DNA of 62,792 bases. Origin: Bacteroidales bacterium (GTDB taxonomy: Bacteria > Bacteroidota > Bacteroidia > Bacteroidales > P3). Made by a program: the position numbers and the translations under genes. The stretch covers positions 1 to 62,792 of the forward strand of contig JAGADZ010000032.1 of assembly GCA_017613375.1 (NCBI GenBank), given 5' to 3'. Positions 16,978-26,366 of this stretch are shown piece after piece; the first letter of the stretch is position 1; every line of letters starts with the position of its first letter. Under the pieces are notes generated by a model. The model was not told the DNA's origin, did not search any database, and saw only the letters and a program-made list of their open reading frames with translations.

Positions 16978-17051
16978 TCGGGGTGAGAAGACTCGAACTT
17001 CCGGCCTCCACGTCCCGAACGTGGCGCGCTAGCCAACTGCGCTACACCCCG
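16978..17051 (-). tRNA. tRNA-Pro(CGG)
   Basis: 74 nt. Acceptor CGGGGTG / CACCCCG, anticodon stem CCACG-TTCGGGA-CGTGG with anticodon CGG, T-arm with GTTCGAGTC. Discriminator A; no encoded CCA. Confidence 0.93.
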
Positions 17052-17057
17052 AAGCGG

Positions 17058-17130
17058 TGTCCTGGCAGGGATTCGAACCCTGGACCCATTGATTAAGAGT
17101 CAATTGCTCTACCAGCTGAGCTACCAAGAC
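17058..17130 (-). tRNA. tRNA-Lys(CTT)
   Basis: 73 nt. Acceptor GTCTTGG / CCAGGAC (one T-G pair), anticodon stem ATTGA-CTCTTAA-TCAAT with anticodon CTT, T-arm CAGGGTTCGAATCCCTG. Discriminator A; only 6 nt separate it from tRNA-Pro. Confidence 0.93.
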
Positions 17131-17217
17131 ATTTTTTGCGTTGACACGTGATTTATGTCAATATACATAAAGCATTTTACGCTCTACGCCTTCATCATTT
17201 CAAATCACTCTCTTCAG

Positions 17218-17300
17218 TACTCCGGGTGGGACTTGAACCCACACGCCCTTGCGGGCAAGGGATTTTAAGTCCCTCGTGTCTACCATTCCACCACCAGAGC
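17218..17300 (-). tRNA. tRNA-Leu(TAA)
   Basis: 83 nt class II tRNA with a variable arm (TGCCCGCAAGGGCGT). Acceptor GCTCTGG / CCGGAGT with G-T pairs, anticodon loop CTTAAAA giving TAA, T-arm GTGGGTTCAAGTCCCAC. Discriminator A. Confidence 0.92.
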
Positions 17301-17324
17301 ATCAAAGTCCGGTTGGAGACTTGG

Positions 17325-17397
<73 letters not shown>

Positions 17398-17439
17398 TTT
17401 TGTCATGATTTCAATGAACTTCAGGATTTCTCCTTTAGG

Positions 17440-17512
<73 letters not shown>

Positions 17513-17577
17513 TTACTCTACTTTTAAAAGGAAAAGAGTGCCATTTTTTTGCATATTTTTCCCTTCAAAAGCGACTG

Positions 17578-17585
17578 CAAAAGTA
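17578..17585 (-). promoter_or_regulatory. Promoter -7 box of the tRNA cluster
   Basis: Minus-strand TACTTTTG, with TTTC (near TTTG) 19 nt upstream. It lies between the mutS 3' end and the first tRNA-Gly, and is the only consensus box found for the six tRNAs. Confidence 0.7.
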
Positions 17586-17614
17586 CAAACTTTTTTTATT
17601 CCGTGAAAAAAAAT

Positions 17615-20266
17615 TCACTTTTTCTTTACAATTTTTTTTATCTCGTTCAGTTTTAAGAGTGCTTCAATAGGCGTAAGTGTATCAATATCAATATCCAATA
17701 ATTTATCCCGTATCTCGAGCAAAGTCGGGTCGTCAAGTTGGATAAAACTCAATTGGAAGCCTTGTTCTGGAACTTTCACACTCTCATTTTTGGATTTTTT
17801 ATCCGATTTTTGAACAGATATTTTTTCATTTTTAGACTCCAGTAATTCCAACATTGCATGGGCTCGTTTCAGGACCTGAGGTGGCATGCCGGCCATGCGG
17901 GCGACATGGATACCGAAACTGCGGTCACTGCCTCCCATCTCCAGTTTGCGCATGAAAATGACCTTGTTGCCTATTTCCTTAACAGAAATATGATAATTCT
18001 GTATGCGTTCATACTTGTCAGACATCTCTATCAGTTCATGATAGTGAGTGGCAAACATTACCTTGGGCCTGTATTTTTTATTGTCATGCAAGAATTCTGT
18101 AATTGCCCATGCTATGGAGATACCGTCATATGTACTTGTCCCTCGGCCAATCTCATCCAACAACACGAGACTCCTGTCACTGACATTGTTAAGGATACTC
18201 GCTGTCTCATTCATCTCGACCATGAAAGTAGACTCTCCCGACGAGATATTATCAGAAGCGCCCACACGGGTGAAGATTTTGTCAACGACACCTATGGAAG
18301 CCTTCTGTGCAGGGCAGTAACAACCTATCTGAGCCAACAATACTATCAACGCCGTTTGACGCAACAGGGCCGACTTTCCCGACATGTTTGGCCCCGTGAT
18401 AATCATAATCTGCTGCGTATCATGGTCCAGATAGACATTGTTGGAGACATATTTCTCCCCCAACGGCAGTTGTGTCTCAATCACAGGATGACGGCCTTCC
18501 TTGATATCAATAACATAGCTGTCATTTAGTTGAGGACGGCAGTAGTCGTTTGTCAATGATACAGTGGCAAAACTCTGCAAACAATCGAGTTGTGCAATCA
18601 GCTGTGCATTGTACTGTATCGGTTGCACATATTCTGTAAGGGTCTGCATCAACTGCTCATACAGTTGTATCTCCAGGACATGCATACGCTCTTCAGCACC
18701 GACTATTTTCTCCTCATACTCTTTGAGTTCAGGTGTAATATATCGTTCGGCATTGGTAAGTGTCTGACGACGTATCCATTCCTGCGGCACCTTGTCACGG
18801 TGCGTGTTCGTGACTTCAAGATAATAACCGAACACGTTGTTGAAGCCGACCTTAAGAGATGGAATACCCGTCAGTTCGCTTTCACGACGTTGGAGGTTTG
18901 CGAGGTAGTCCTTGGCGGAGCCTGCCAAGGAACGCAATTCGTCGAGTTCATCACATACTCCAGAAGCAATGACATAGCCTTTCTCCACCTTTACAGGAGG
19001 GTCTTCGCATATCTCACATTCTATTTTGTCATGAATTGCCTTACAGACATTCAGCTGTTCCCCGAAATGCAACAGAGCCTCGTTCTTCTGTGAGACGCAT
19101 ATTTTTTTTATTTCATCAATCTCTGCAAGAGAGCGTTTGAGCTGCAGCAGTTCCCTCGGGTTGATGCGACGTACCGCGGCCTTGGATATAAGACGTTCCA
19201 AGTCACCAATGCCTCTGATATGTTGCTGAAGCAACGACATCAAATCGGCGTCCCTTACCAATGTATCCACCACCGACAGACGCTGTTCTATCACGGTTAT
19301 CTCCTTGACAGGCATGACAACCCAGCGACGCATCAGTCGAGAACCCATAGGTGTAGTAGTCTGATCGATGACATCTATCAGAGTCTTGGCATTCTCGTTC
19401 GGCGAATGGATAAGTTCGAGATTACGGATGGTGAATTTGTCGAGCCATACGTACTTATCCTCCTCAATACGTGATATCTTACAGATATGCTGAGTGCGGT
19501 CGTGTTGTGTATCCTGGAGATAGTACAGTGCGGCACCTGCGGCAATAATACCCTCCTCGAGATTCTCAACCCCGAAACCCTTCAGCGAAGTCGTATCAAA
19601 CTGTTTCAAAAGAAGTTCTCGTGCGAAATCCAAAGTAAACACCCAGTCGTCGAAAGTGTTGGTATAGTATTTTTCAGGAAACATCTCCTGAAAACGATGT
19701 AGTAGTTTTCGTTGTAGCACCACTTCTGTGGGGTGGAAATTCTGCAATAGTTTGTCTATATAGTTTGTATCGCCCTGTGCAATATAGAACTCGCCCGTAG
19801 AGACATCCAAAAAACTGATTCCATGTATTTTATCAGCAAGATGCAATCCACATAGGAAATTGTTTTCCTTTACTTCAAGAACCATGTCGTTATATGACAC
19901 GCCAGGCGTTACCAACTCCGTTATACCTCTTTTCACAAGGCCCTTGGCACTTTTCGGGTCTTCGAGTTGTTCGCAAATAGCCACACGCTGTCCCGCTTTC
20001 ACGAGACGAGGAAGATACTGTTCAAGGGCATGGTACGGAAATCCGGCCAACTCGGTGTATGTGGTATTTCCACTGGCCTTATGTGTCAACGTAATGCCAA
20101 GGATACCCGAACATTTTATCGCGTCGCTGCTGAAAGTCTCATAAAAATCGCCCACGCGGAACAGCAGCATGGCATCCGGAAATTTCTTCTTCATTTCGGC
20201 ATATTGCCTCATCAAAGGAGTATCCTTGTCCATTTTTGTCTCTTTATCTGTTTTTTTCGTTGCCAC
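17615..20266 (-). CDS. mutS: DNA mismatch repair protein MutS
   Basis: MutS binds mismatches and recruits MutL; it is a cytoplasmic ATPase dimer. The frame is open further upstream (to 20296), but that first possible codon is TTG and overlaps the promoter box at 20286-20293. The GTG at 20266 ([11 protein letters not shown] once initiated) is therefore the likely start, giving 883 residues; an ATG 11 codons later (20233) is the alternative. Using this start, the mismatch-reading Phe-x-Glu motif is near 41-43 (GDFYETF), the connector, core and clamp domains follow, Walker A is at about 625-632 (GPNMSGKS), and Walker [15 protein letters not shown] near 702-715. The C-terminus is a Lys/Ser-rich linker plus a helical end. 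Monocistronic; no mutL nearby. Confidence 0.96.
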   Translation of the reverse strand: MATKKTDKETKMDKDTPLMRQYAEMKKKFPDAMLLFRVGDFYETFSSDAIKCSGILGITLTHKASGNTTYTELAGFPYHALEQYLPRLVKAGQRVAICEQLEDPKSAKGLVKRGITELVTPGVSYNDMVLEVKENNFLCGLHLADKIHGISFLDVSTGEFYIAQGDTNYIDKLLQNFHPTEVVLQRKLLHRFQEMFPEKYYTNTFDDWVFTLDFARELLLKQFDTTSLKGFGVENLEEGIIAAGAALYYLQDTQHDRTQHICKISRIEEDKYVWLDKFTIRNLELIHSPNENAKTLIDVIDQTTTPMGSRLMRRWVVMPVKEITVIEQRLSVVDTLVRDADLMSLLQQHIRGIGDLERLISKAAVRRINPRELLQLKRSLAEIDEIKKICVSQKNEALLHFGEQLNVCKAIHDKIECEICEDPPVKVEKGYVIASGVCDELDELRSLAGSAKDYLANLQRRESELTGIPSLKVGFNNVFGYYLEVTNTHRDKVPQEWIRRQTLTNAERYITPELKEYEEKIVGAEERMHVLEIQLYEQLMQTLTEYVQPIQYNAQLIAQLDCLQSFATVSLTNDYCRPQLNDSYVIDIKEGRHPVIETQLPLGEKYVSNNVYLDHDTQQIMIITGPNMSGKSALLRQTALIVLLAQIGCYCPAQKASIGVVDKIFTRVGASDNISSGESTFMVEMNETASILNNVSDRSLVLLDEIGRGTSTYDGISIAWAITEFLHDNKKYRPKVMFATHYHELIEMSDKYERIQNYHISVKEIGNKVIFMRKLEMGGSDRSFGIHVARMAGMPPQVLKRAHAMLELLESKNEKISVQKSDKKSKNESVKVPEQGFQLSFIQLDDPTLLEIRDKLLDIDIDTLTPIEALLKLNEIKKIVKKK

Positions 20267-20285
20267 TTTAAATGGTTTTAAAATG

Positions 20286-20293
20286 CAAAAATA
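20286..20293 (-). promoter_or_regulatory. Promoter -7 box of mutS
   Basis: Minus-strand TATTTTTG lies 20 bp upstream of the GTG start. TTTG is found only 16 nt further upstream, shorter than the usual 19-21. The position helps decide the mutS start codon. Confidence 0.6.
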
Positions 20294-20408
20294 CAAAAAA
20301 AAGAGTCAGCAAACAGACACAATAAAACAAATAGATTGCACAAAAAAGTGCAATCTATTAGTTATAAAGAATCTACAAGTTTGTAACTCTCCAAATCCCC
20401 TGACAGAA

Positions 20409-21086
20409 CTACTTTCTGCTGCCCAAGAAAATCCACAGGTAGTAAATCAATGTTGCAAGCGATGACAAAGCGGCAATCACATAAGTATATGCAGCCGTAC
20501 GGAGAGCGCTCTCGGCATAACCGTGTGTCTCGGTAGAGGTGATATTGTGTGTATTAAGCCATACCAGCGCTCGTTTGGACGCATCAATCTCCACAGGCAA
20601 TGTCACGAAAGAGAACAGTGTAGTGACAGCAAAAAGTATGATTCCTGCCAAAAGCAATGTGGGGAATTTCTGGACAAGGATGACTCCTGTCAACAAAATC
20701 CACGGCACAGTAACATTTGAAACATTAACAGCGGGTACCATTTTTGAGCGTAAATTCAACCAGGTATAGGCCGTTGCATGCTGTACGGCATGTCCGCATT
20801 CATGTGCAGCCACAGCAGCGGCTGCGACACTTGTGCCATTATAAACATCATGGCTCAAATTCAAAGTCTTGTTTACAGGGTTGTAATGATCTGTAAGCAT
20901 TCCGTTTACCTCTTTGACTGAAACATCGTGAATATCGTTGTCACGCAACATTTGCAATGCGACATCTCGTCCTGTCATATTGTAATTCATAGTGATACCT
21001 GAATATTTCTTGAATTTCCGTTTCAGGCTCAACTGAACTATATAACTAAGAATCGCCAGAGCTAAAATAAGGATATATATATACAT
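20409..21086 (-). CDS. Membrane neutral zinc metallopeptidase (YugP-like, Zn_peptidase_2)
   Basis: A 225-residue inner-membrane protein of the Zn_peptidase_2 family. The start at 21086 (MYIYILILALAI) puts a transmembrane helix at residues 2-19. The frame is open 39 codons upstream, but that part is low-complexity and lacks a family match. The zinc motif HECGH is at 95-99 (AVAAHECGHAVQHATAY), and Glu167 or Asp169 in PVEIDASKRA is the probable third ligand. Two further hydrophobic helices at about 127-163 and one at 200-221 follow. Substrates of the family are not known. It is transcribed away from the B12 locus. Confidence 0.87.
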   Translation of the reverse strand: MYIYILILALAILSYIVQLSLKRKFKKYSGITMNYNMTGRDVALQMLRDNDIHDVSVKEVNGMLTDHYNPVNKTLNLSHDVYNGTSVAAAAVAAHECGHAVQHATAYTWLNLRSKMVPAVNVSNVTVPWILLTGVILVQKFPTLLLAGIILFAVTTLFSFVTLPVEIDASKRALVWLNTHNITSTETHGYAESALRTAAYTYVIAALSSLATLIYYLWIFLGSRK

Positions 21087-21192
21087 TTTCTTGTTTATTA
21101 AAAATACAGTCCAAAAACGAAGCAAAGACAGTTTTATTGTTTTTTTGAAAAAAAACTCTCGTACAAGAATAATCCATATTGTGTTTTTTTTG
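21087..21192. other. Divergent intergenic region before the B12 locus
   Basis: AT-rich sequence between the zinc peptidase and the B12 operon promoter. Minus-strand TGTCTTTG is a near match to a -7 box for the peptidase. No other feature is visible. Confidence 0.4.
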
Positions 21193-21200
21193 TACTTTTG
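21193..21200 (+). promoter_or_regulatory. Promoter -7 box of the B12 operon
   Basis: TACTTTTG lies 63 bp upstream of the riboswitch. No clear -33 TTTG at the right distance; a T-run precedes it. Confidence 0.6.
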
Positions 21201-21262
21201 CAAACGGTTTGGTCGTCAAAACAGACTTTTTGATATACAACTACGCATTATCAATCATTCTG

Positions 21263-21416
21263 TTAGACGTCAAAAGGGAACAATGTGAAATTCATTGACA
21301 GTCCCGCTGCTGTAAGTTCTCAGAAAAGCTGCCCGACGACAATGCCACTGTACACAATAATGAGTATGGGAAGGCCCGGACAGTTGGAACAAGCCAGAAG
21401 ACCTGCCAAGCCGTCA
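21263..21416 (+). ncRNA. Cobalamin riboswitch
   Basis: A B12-sensing leader. Landmarks in order: AAAAGGGAA, TGTGAAATTCATTGAC, AGTCCCGCTGCTGTAA, ATGGGAAGGC, and the B12-box-like core AGCCAGAAGACCTGCC at 21392-21407. A possible closing P1 stem is GACG (21265-21268) with CGTC (21412-21415). It ends 31 bp before the receptor ATG, consistent with control of translation or transcription of the two downstream genes in response to cobalamin. Confidence 0.93.
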
Positions 21417-21447
21417 TAAAACAAAGTCCTCGAGGAAAGGGCAAATA

Positions 21448-23490
21448 ATGAATAAAAGACAAATATTCACACGTATATTTCTTTTTACCGCAGCGTTCAT
21501 ACTGTGGGGATTCTCTATGTCGTCAGCCATTGCCCAAGACACCACAAGGCGACATACCCTTGCCCCTGTTGTCGTCAGCGAAGGACGCAAGCCTTCCGTC
21601 GCCTTGTCGCAAGTACCAGTCCAAGTCATTGACGCCGAACGAATAGAAAGATCCGGAAACATACTTCTCAGCGATGCCGTCCGTCAGATGGCTGGCATCA
21701 CCCTGAAAGACTACGGCGGTATAGGGGGCATGAAAACAATGTCTGCACGCGGTCTCGGGAGCCAATTCAGCACCTTGACGATAGATGGCGTCACTGTCAA
21801 TGACTGCCAGAATGGGCAGGTCGATTTAGGCCGATACCTTGTCGGCAACAGTGCATTCATAAGTTTCAGCAACGGCCAACAAGACGAAGCCTTGCTGTCG
21901 GCACGCGCCATAGCGGCAGGCAACGTCATAAACATGGAGACATGTCGTCCGTTCTTCCTTCCCGGTGAACATACTCATATACGTATCGGTATGGAGACAG
22001 GCAGTTTCGGGATGTTCTCCCCCACCCTCTCTTTTGAACAGCGTCTCAGCAAAAAGTTATCAATGACATTCTGGGGAAACTATCTACGCAGCAGAGGCGA
22101 CTACCCATTCACTCTCTACTACACTGTATCTCAACATGACAGCAGCTCCGTAGAACGTCGGCAGAATTCACAGATGTGGCTTGCCACAGGCGACATGAAT
22201 CTTTTCTACAGCATCGCACCAAACCGCACCATGACGGCAAAAGTCCACTATGTACAGGGGTTCCATGCCTTGCCGGGACCTGTGATATACTATGCCGTCA
22301 AAGGTTCTGAAGACACTGAAGAACAGCTCTTTTTCTCACAAGTGAAATACCGTGCCGACTTAAGTAAAATATCATACCAACTCATAGCAAAATACCAGTA
22401 CAGCAGCGACTTATACGAAGACTTCAATGCTCCGACCCTAAGCCACTACCTCTGCAACAAATATAACCAGCAAGAGACATATTTATCAGGAGCCATCCTG
22501 TTTTCTCCTTTGAAAGGTTTTTCTCTCAGTCTCTCCTCCGATGCCGCCTATACAGCATTGGAGAGCAACCTCGCTAAAAATAATGAAGTCAGCCGTACAA
22601 CTGCACTCGAAGCACTTGCCTTAAGCTATAAAAACAACAGAATCAGCATAAAGGGCAACATTCTGGCGACGATAATCAATGAACACGCCTCCGATATTGC
22701 CAATACAATAACCTATCGCAAACTGTCACCTTACTTGGGCTTTTCCGTAAAGCCCCTACGAACCAGCCCAATACGTCTACGTTATTTTTTCAAGGAGACA
22801 TATCGTGTGCCCAATTTCAACGAGATGTACTATTTCACCATCTCCCGCGACCTAAAACCTGAAAGAGCCAACCAACACAATATAGGGATTGCCATTCCCC
22901 TGACCGAAATCCTGCATGGTGACAGCACCCAATCCTCCAACATCTCCTTTTCCTTCACACTTGACGGCTATTATAATCGTGTCACAGACAAAATAATCGC
23001 TGTGCCGACACAAAACATGTTTCTTTGGTCTATGATGAACTTAGGCCTTGTAGAGATAACCGGATCAGATTTTCAAGGCAATTTTGAATGGCAACATAAA
23101 AACATAACACTCTCCGGTTCACTAACATACACATTCCAACAAGCCCTTGACCGCACCACTCCGGGCAGCAAGACCTATGGACATCAGATTCCATACACTC
23201 CACGACATTCCGGTGCCGTTTCCTTATATCTAAAAACGAATTGGATAAATATGGCATACAACTGCCTGATTGTCGGCGAGCGTTTTTCAAAACAACAGAA
23301 CAACGACAATTCCCGTATGTCGCCCTACACAGACCAAGGCATTGCCTTAGATCGTGTTTTTGAGCTCCCAATCGGAGATTTGCGTATCCAGGCTCAAGTG
23401 AACAACCTCTTCAATGTCCAATACGAAGTTGTCCGTTCGTATCCCATGATGGGACGCAACTTCAGAATTAAAGCAGTATATTCATTCTAA
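21448..23490 (+). CDS. btuB: BtuB-like TonB-dependent cobalamin receptor
   Basis: A 680-residue outer-membrane receptor: signal peptide 1-30 (SSAIAQ), plug domain about 40-160 (RQMAGITLKDYGGIGGMKTM, then TIDGVTVND), then a barrel that ends VYSF. It lacks the carboxypeptidase-like N-terminal domain of the SusC-type receptors in this window. Assignment to cobalamin rests on the riboswitch directly upstream and on the BtuG-like lipoprotein directly downstream (10 bp gap); in gut Bacteroides these form a surface complex for B12 capture. Corrinoid specificity cannot be read from sequence. Other btu genes are not in the window. Confidence 0.88.
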   Translation: MNKRQIFTRIFLFTAAFILWGFSMSSAIAQDTTRRHTLAPVVVSEGRKPSVALSQVPVQVIDAERIERSGNILLSDAVRQMAGITLKDYGGIGGMKTMSARGLGSQFSTLTIDGVTVNDCQNGQVDLGRYLVGNSAFISFSNGQQDEALLSARAIAAGNVINMETCRPFFLPGEHTHIRIGMETGSFGMFSPTLSFEQRLSKKLSMTFWGNYLRSRGDYPFTLYYTVSQHDSSSVERRQNSQMWLATGDMNLFYSIAPNRTMTAKVHYVQGFHALPGPVIYYAVKGSEDTEEQLFFSQVKYRADLSKISYQLIAKYQYSSDLYEDFNAPTLSHYLCNKYNQQETYLSGAILFSPLKGFSLSLSSDAAYTALESNLAKNNEVSRTTALEALALSYKNNRISIKGNILATIINEHASDIANTITYRKLSPYLGFSVKPLRTSPIRLRYFFKETYRVPNFNEMYYFTISRDLKPERANQHNIGIAIPLTEILHGDSTQSSNISFSFTLDGYYNRVTDKIIAVPTQNMFLWSMMNLGLVEITGSDFQGNFEWQHKNITLSGSLTYTFQQALDRTTPGSKTYGHQIPYTPRHSGAVSLYLKTNWINMAYNCLIVGERFSKQQNNDNSRMSPYTDQGIALDRVFELPIGDLRIQAQVNNLFNVQYEVVRSYPMMGRNFRIKAVYSF

Positions 23491-23500
23491 AAACAATAAC

Positions 23501-24598
23501 ATGAAAAAATATTTTTACAAACTCCTGACCCTTACGGTCTTATTCAGTTTACCGCTATTCACTGCATGCGGTCCAGACAAACCTGAAGAACCAGACTCCA
23601 ACCCTTATGCCGATAATATCAACTATTGGGATGCATCCGATTCACCCTACGGAATCTGTATAAATAAAGCCAATGGAGACATCATACTCCTTTCCGATGG
23701 CGGTTTTAGAGCAACCGGCGATTGTTATGTATATGACAACCAATTGAAGAGAAGAATGATAGCACTCGAGATGGGCATGTTGCCTTCCAAGGCTGTCGCT
23801 CTTGACGACGACCATCTTTTAGTCCTTAACGAGGGTCTCTGGGGCAACAATGACGCCAGTCTCTCATATGTCGATGTCGCCAACCACTCAGCCATAAACG
23901 ACTGGTTCTCGAGCAACAACGGCCGCGGCTTAGGCGATGTAGGACAAGACCTCATCATCTATGGCTCGAGAGCCTATGTAACCGTCTCTTTCTCCAACAG
24001 TGTCGAGATAATAAACACCCGAAGCGGATTATCAACCCGTCTTGCCACCACTTCAAGCAATGTCCAGACACCACGATACATGGCCGCCGACGGTGGCAAT
24101 GTCTATGTCACTTGCTATTCCCCGATTTCGGTAATGCGCATCGACACAGCACAGCAGGCCGTCACCGGCATTTGCCATCTTGGCACTTTCCACCCGGAAG
24201 GCATCTGTGCCCTTAACGGGAAGCTCTATGTCTCAAGCAGCAATATTTCCGATGAGCATAGCAACTACTATTACGACAACAAAGTATATGTAATAGATGA
24301 GGCTTCATTCTCCGTTGTCGACAGTATCAATGTCGGCAAAAATCCATCCAAAGTATTGGCCCTTGACAACAGTCATATCGTTGTAAACACCCTCGGTGAC
24401 TACGCAACCGACATGGGTGGCACCTACATCGTCGACATAACAAGTAATACCGTCACCCCTTTAAGTGTATCACTTTACAATTTCGACGTATACGGAGGGA
24501 AGATATATGGATACACAAGTCCCTATGGAACTCTGAAATTCTACCGTATTGACGGCAACAGCCTCAATGCCGAGGAGATTCTACGCAGAGCAAAATAA
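23501..24598 (+). CDS. btuG: BtuG-like surface beta-propeller lipoprotein
   Basis: A 365-residue lipoprotein with lipobox LFTAC (Cys23), then a Pro/Asp/Glu-rich linker. The rest is a repetitive beta structure of YVTxx-type blades (for example GDVGQDLIIYGSRAYVTVS, MAADGGNVYVTCYSPISV, ICALNGKLYVSSS), the YncE/DUF5074-like seven-bladed propeller fold. In Bacteroides, BtuG proteins with this fold bind cobalamin with very high affinity and hand it to BtuB. Position right after the receptor under a cobalamin riboswitch makes the same role likely here. It ends 8 bp from the convergent PHP gene. Confidence 0.85.
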   Translation: MKKYFYKLLTLTVLFSLPLFTACGPDKPEEPDSNPYADNINYWDASDSPYGICINKANGDIILLSDGGFRATGDCYVYDNQLKRRMIALEMGMLPSKAVALDDDHLLVLNEGLWGNNDASLSYVDVANHSAINDWFSSNNGRGLGDVGQDLIIYGSRAYVTVSFSNSVEIINTRSGLSTRLATTSSNVQTPRYMAADGGNVYVTCYSPISVMRIDTAQQAVTGICHLGTFHPEGICALNGKLYVSSSNISDEHSNYYYDNKVYVIDEASFSVVDSINVGKNPSKVLALDNSHIVVNTLGDYATDMGGTYIVDITSNTVTPLSVSLYNFDVYGGKIYGYTSPYGTLKFYRIDGNSLNAEEILRRAK

Positions 24599-24606
24599 CA
24601 CCGATT

Positions 24607-25392
24607 CTACAATATCCTCGGCAACTTGTTTTCCCTGAAAAAGTCAGTGTCGATATAGCGGCCCTCCTCACCGGAAAGAGCCATCTTGAATTCGTCGAAA
24701 TTACGGTGAGCCATATATATCACATTATATACATCTCCCACATTGTCAATAAAATGAGCATCGCTGTCTGTAATAAATGAAAAGCGTTTCAGATAAGCGA
24801 ACTTCTTCAAAATCTCAGTCTTGGTAATGCGGAAGTTTATCTCCAAACCGTCAGCACGAAGGTCTGGCGGCACAAAACCCAGCTGGCTCATCAGCGACGT
24901 TGTCCCCTTATTGATATGTGCCGGGACAAAGAGTCCTCCTATGCGGTGAACCTCGTCGTAGATACCGTCGATGTCAACATCTATGGCATTGAGCAGGTGA
25001 TATTCCTCCTCGCCTACAATCTCTTCATTCTCGTCAACAATCAACTGGTAGCCGAACCTATCCTCGTCATTAGGTATCTGCGGAAGATGTGCGTCGAGGA
25101 ATTCCTGGAATGCATCCAACTGCTCGTCATTGGCGAAATAGCAGAGGCAATGAGTCTCCTCCTGTGATGTAACCTCAACACCGCCAAGCACAAAGAGTCC
25201 GTTATCGCGACCCAACTTCTGGGTCACCTTCACCTGTCGCGTGGTGTTATGGTCGGAAATGGCAATCATATCCAACCCTCGTGCCAATGCCCGTTTGACA
25301 ATGGCTGTGGGGCTCATCTCCAAATCACCGCACGGTGACAGGACAGTGTGGATATGCAAATCGGCCTTATATGGATGCAACGCCTCAGACAT
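24607..25392 (-). CDS. PHP-domain metal-dependent phosphoesterase
   Basis: A 261-residue cytoplasmic PHP protein. Metal-ligand motifs: DLHIHTVLSPCGD (His13, His15), SDHNT (Asp47, His48), a His in VPAHINKG and DSDAH near the C-terminus. This is a trinuclear-metal hydrolase fold that acts on phosphoesters, either small molecules or nucleic acid ends; the substrate is unknown. The gene upstream encodes a DRTGG-domain protein. The PHP plus DRTGG pairing also occurs in anaerobes near iron-hydrogenase genes, but no hydrogenase is seen here. Confidence 0.87.
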   Translation of the reverse strand: MSEALHPYKADLHIHTVLSPCGDLEMSPTAIVKRALARGLDMIAISDHNTTRQVKVTQKLGRDNGLFVLGGVEVTSQEETHCLCYFANDEQLDAFQEFLDAHLPQIPNDEDRFGYQLIVDENEEIVGEEEYHLLNAIDVDIDGIYDEVHRIGGLFVPAHINKGTTSLMSQLGFVPPDLRADGLEINFRITKTEILKKFAYLKRFSFITDSDAHFIDNVGDVYNVIYMAHRNFDEFKMALSGEEGRYIDTDFFRENKLPRIL

Positions 25393-25468
25393 GGTATATG
25401 TAAATGCAACAAGAATGGCGAATCGTCAAAGATTCGTCATTCCTATTGATTGTTTTCCTAAGATTCTA

Positions 25469-25804
25469 CTATTTGTGGAGCAACTGATAAATCTTACCTG
25501 CCGTGTCGAAAGTCTCGGCATCGGTAGAAAGGAAAGGAATACCCTCTTCGTTGCTTTGCTCAAGAGTATCGTCGCTGGCCGACTGTCCCTTGACAAGTAT
25601 CACGGCTGCAAGTTCCTTCAAAGAAGCTATTGCCATAACATTCTTATGAGTCTGTAGAGTAATCCAAATATTTCCCATCTCTGCATTGCCCATAACATCA
25701 CTCAGAAGGTCAGAGACATAGCATCCTTCTACATTCTTGTCAAGTCCATTAGCTCCGGAGAGAACTTTCAGGTTCAATGCATCAACAACTTCTTTTACTG
25801 TCAT
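25469..25804 (-). CDS. DRTGG domain protein
   Basis: A 111-residue cytoplasmic protein that fits a single DRTGG domain: MTVKEVVDALNLKVLSG start, the GCYVSDLLSDVMGNA motif, ITLQTHKNVMAIASL, and a C-terminal IPFLSTDAETFDTAGKIYQ. The domain is also found in phosphotransacetylases and CBS proteins and is thought to bind ligands, but no specific role is known. It has its own promoter and is 76 bp upstream of the PHP gene, with which it probably works. Confidence 0.82.
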   Translation of the reverse strand: MTVKEVVDALNLKVLSGANGLDKNVEGCYVSDLLSDVMGNAEMGNIWITLQTHKNVMAIASLKELAAVILVKGQSASDDTLEQSNEEGIPFLSTDAETFDTAGKIYQLLHK

Positions 25805-25856
25805 ATCTATCTGTTTTTAAATATATTGGTAACTAATTTATTTTTTATTGCGTTTA

Positions 25857-25888
25857 CAAAAATAACCATTTTTTTTATTCCGCCCAAA
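25857..25888 (-). promoter_or_regulatory. Bacteroidota promoter for the DRTGG-PHP unit
   Basis: Minus strand TTTG, 20 nt, TATTTTTG: a full consensus. It lies 53 bp upstream of the DRTGG start, in the gap after rlmH. Confidence 0.75.
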
Positions 25889-25892
25889 AATA

Positions 25893-26366
25893 TTATTCGT
25901 TATGGTACGGTTCGTGATTCAGAATGGAGAATGCCCTATACAGTTGTTCTACGAAGAACAGCCTGACCATCTGATGGTTGAAAGTCATTTTCGAAAGCGA
26001 CACCTTGTCATGTGATGCCTCATACACACATGGTGCGAATCCGAAAGCGCCCCCTATGACAAAAGCCAGATTACGGATACCCGCATTCATCTGTTTCTGC
26101 AAATATTGTGAGAATTCAACAGAAGTGGACTGTTTACCATGCTCATCCAGCAAGACAGCCCTGTCAACTTTTTCTATCTGTTTTAGAATCAATGCAGATT
26201 CCCTCATCTTTATCTCTTCAGGCGAAGCCCCTTTCTGCTCCTTCAAGGCTGGAATCACGACAATCTCGAAATTCACATAGTGCTTCAGCCGGGACAGATA
26301 TCCGGCTATCCCCTCCTGAAGGTATTTCTCATCAGTCTTGCCGACAACAATAAGTTTAATATTCAT
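25893..26366 (-). CDS. rlmH: 23S rRNA pseudouridine-1915 N3-methyltransferase
   Basis: RlmH methylates pseudouridine 1915 in helix 69 of 23S rRNA on the assembled 70S ribosome; it is a SPOUT-fold dimer. At 157 residues it has the family length. Landmarks: LDEHGKQSTSVEFS (73-86), the SAM-binding FVIGGAFGF (102-110), LSKMTFNHQMVR (124-135) and the C-terminal RAFSILNHEPYHN. It directly abuts the upstream methyltransferase gene (no gap). Confidence 0.95.
   Translation of the reverse strand: MNIKLIVVGKTDEKYLQEGIAGYLSRLKHYVNFEIVVIPALKEQKGASPEEIKMRESALILKQIEKVDRAVLLDEHGKQSTSVEFSQYLQKQMNAGIRNLAFVIGGAFGFAPCVYEASHDKVSLSKMTFNHQMVRLFFVEQLYRAFSILNHEPYHNE

Noticed and set aside
20267-20296. Longer N-terminus of MutS starting at a TTG codon
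   Set aside because: It would overlap the -7 promoter box TATTTTTG, and MutS relatives do not carry those residues.
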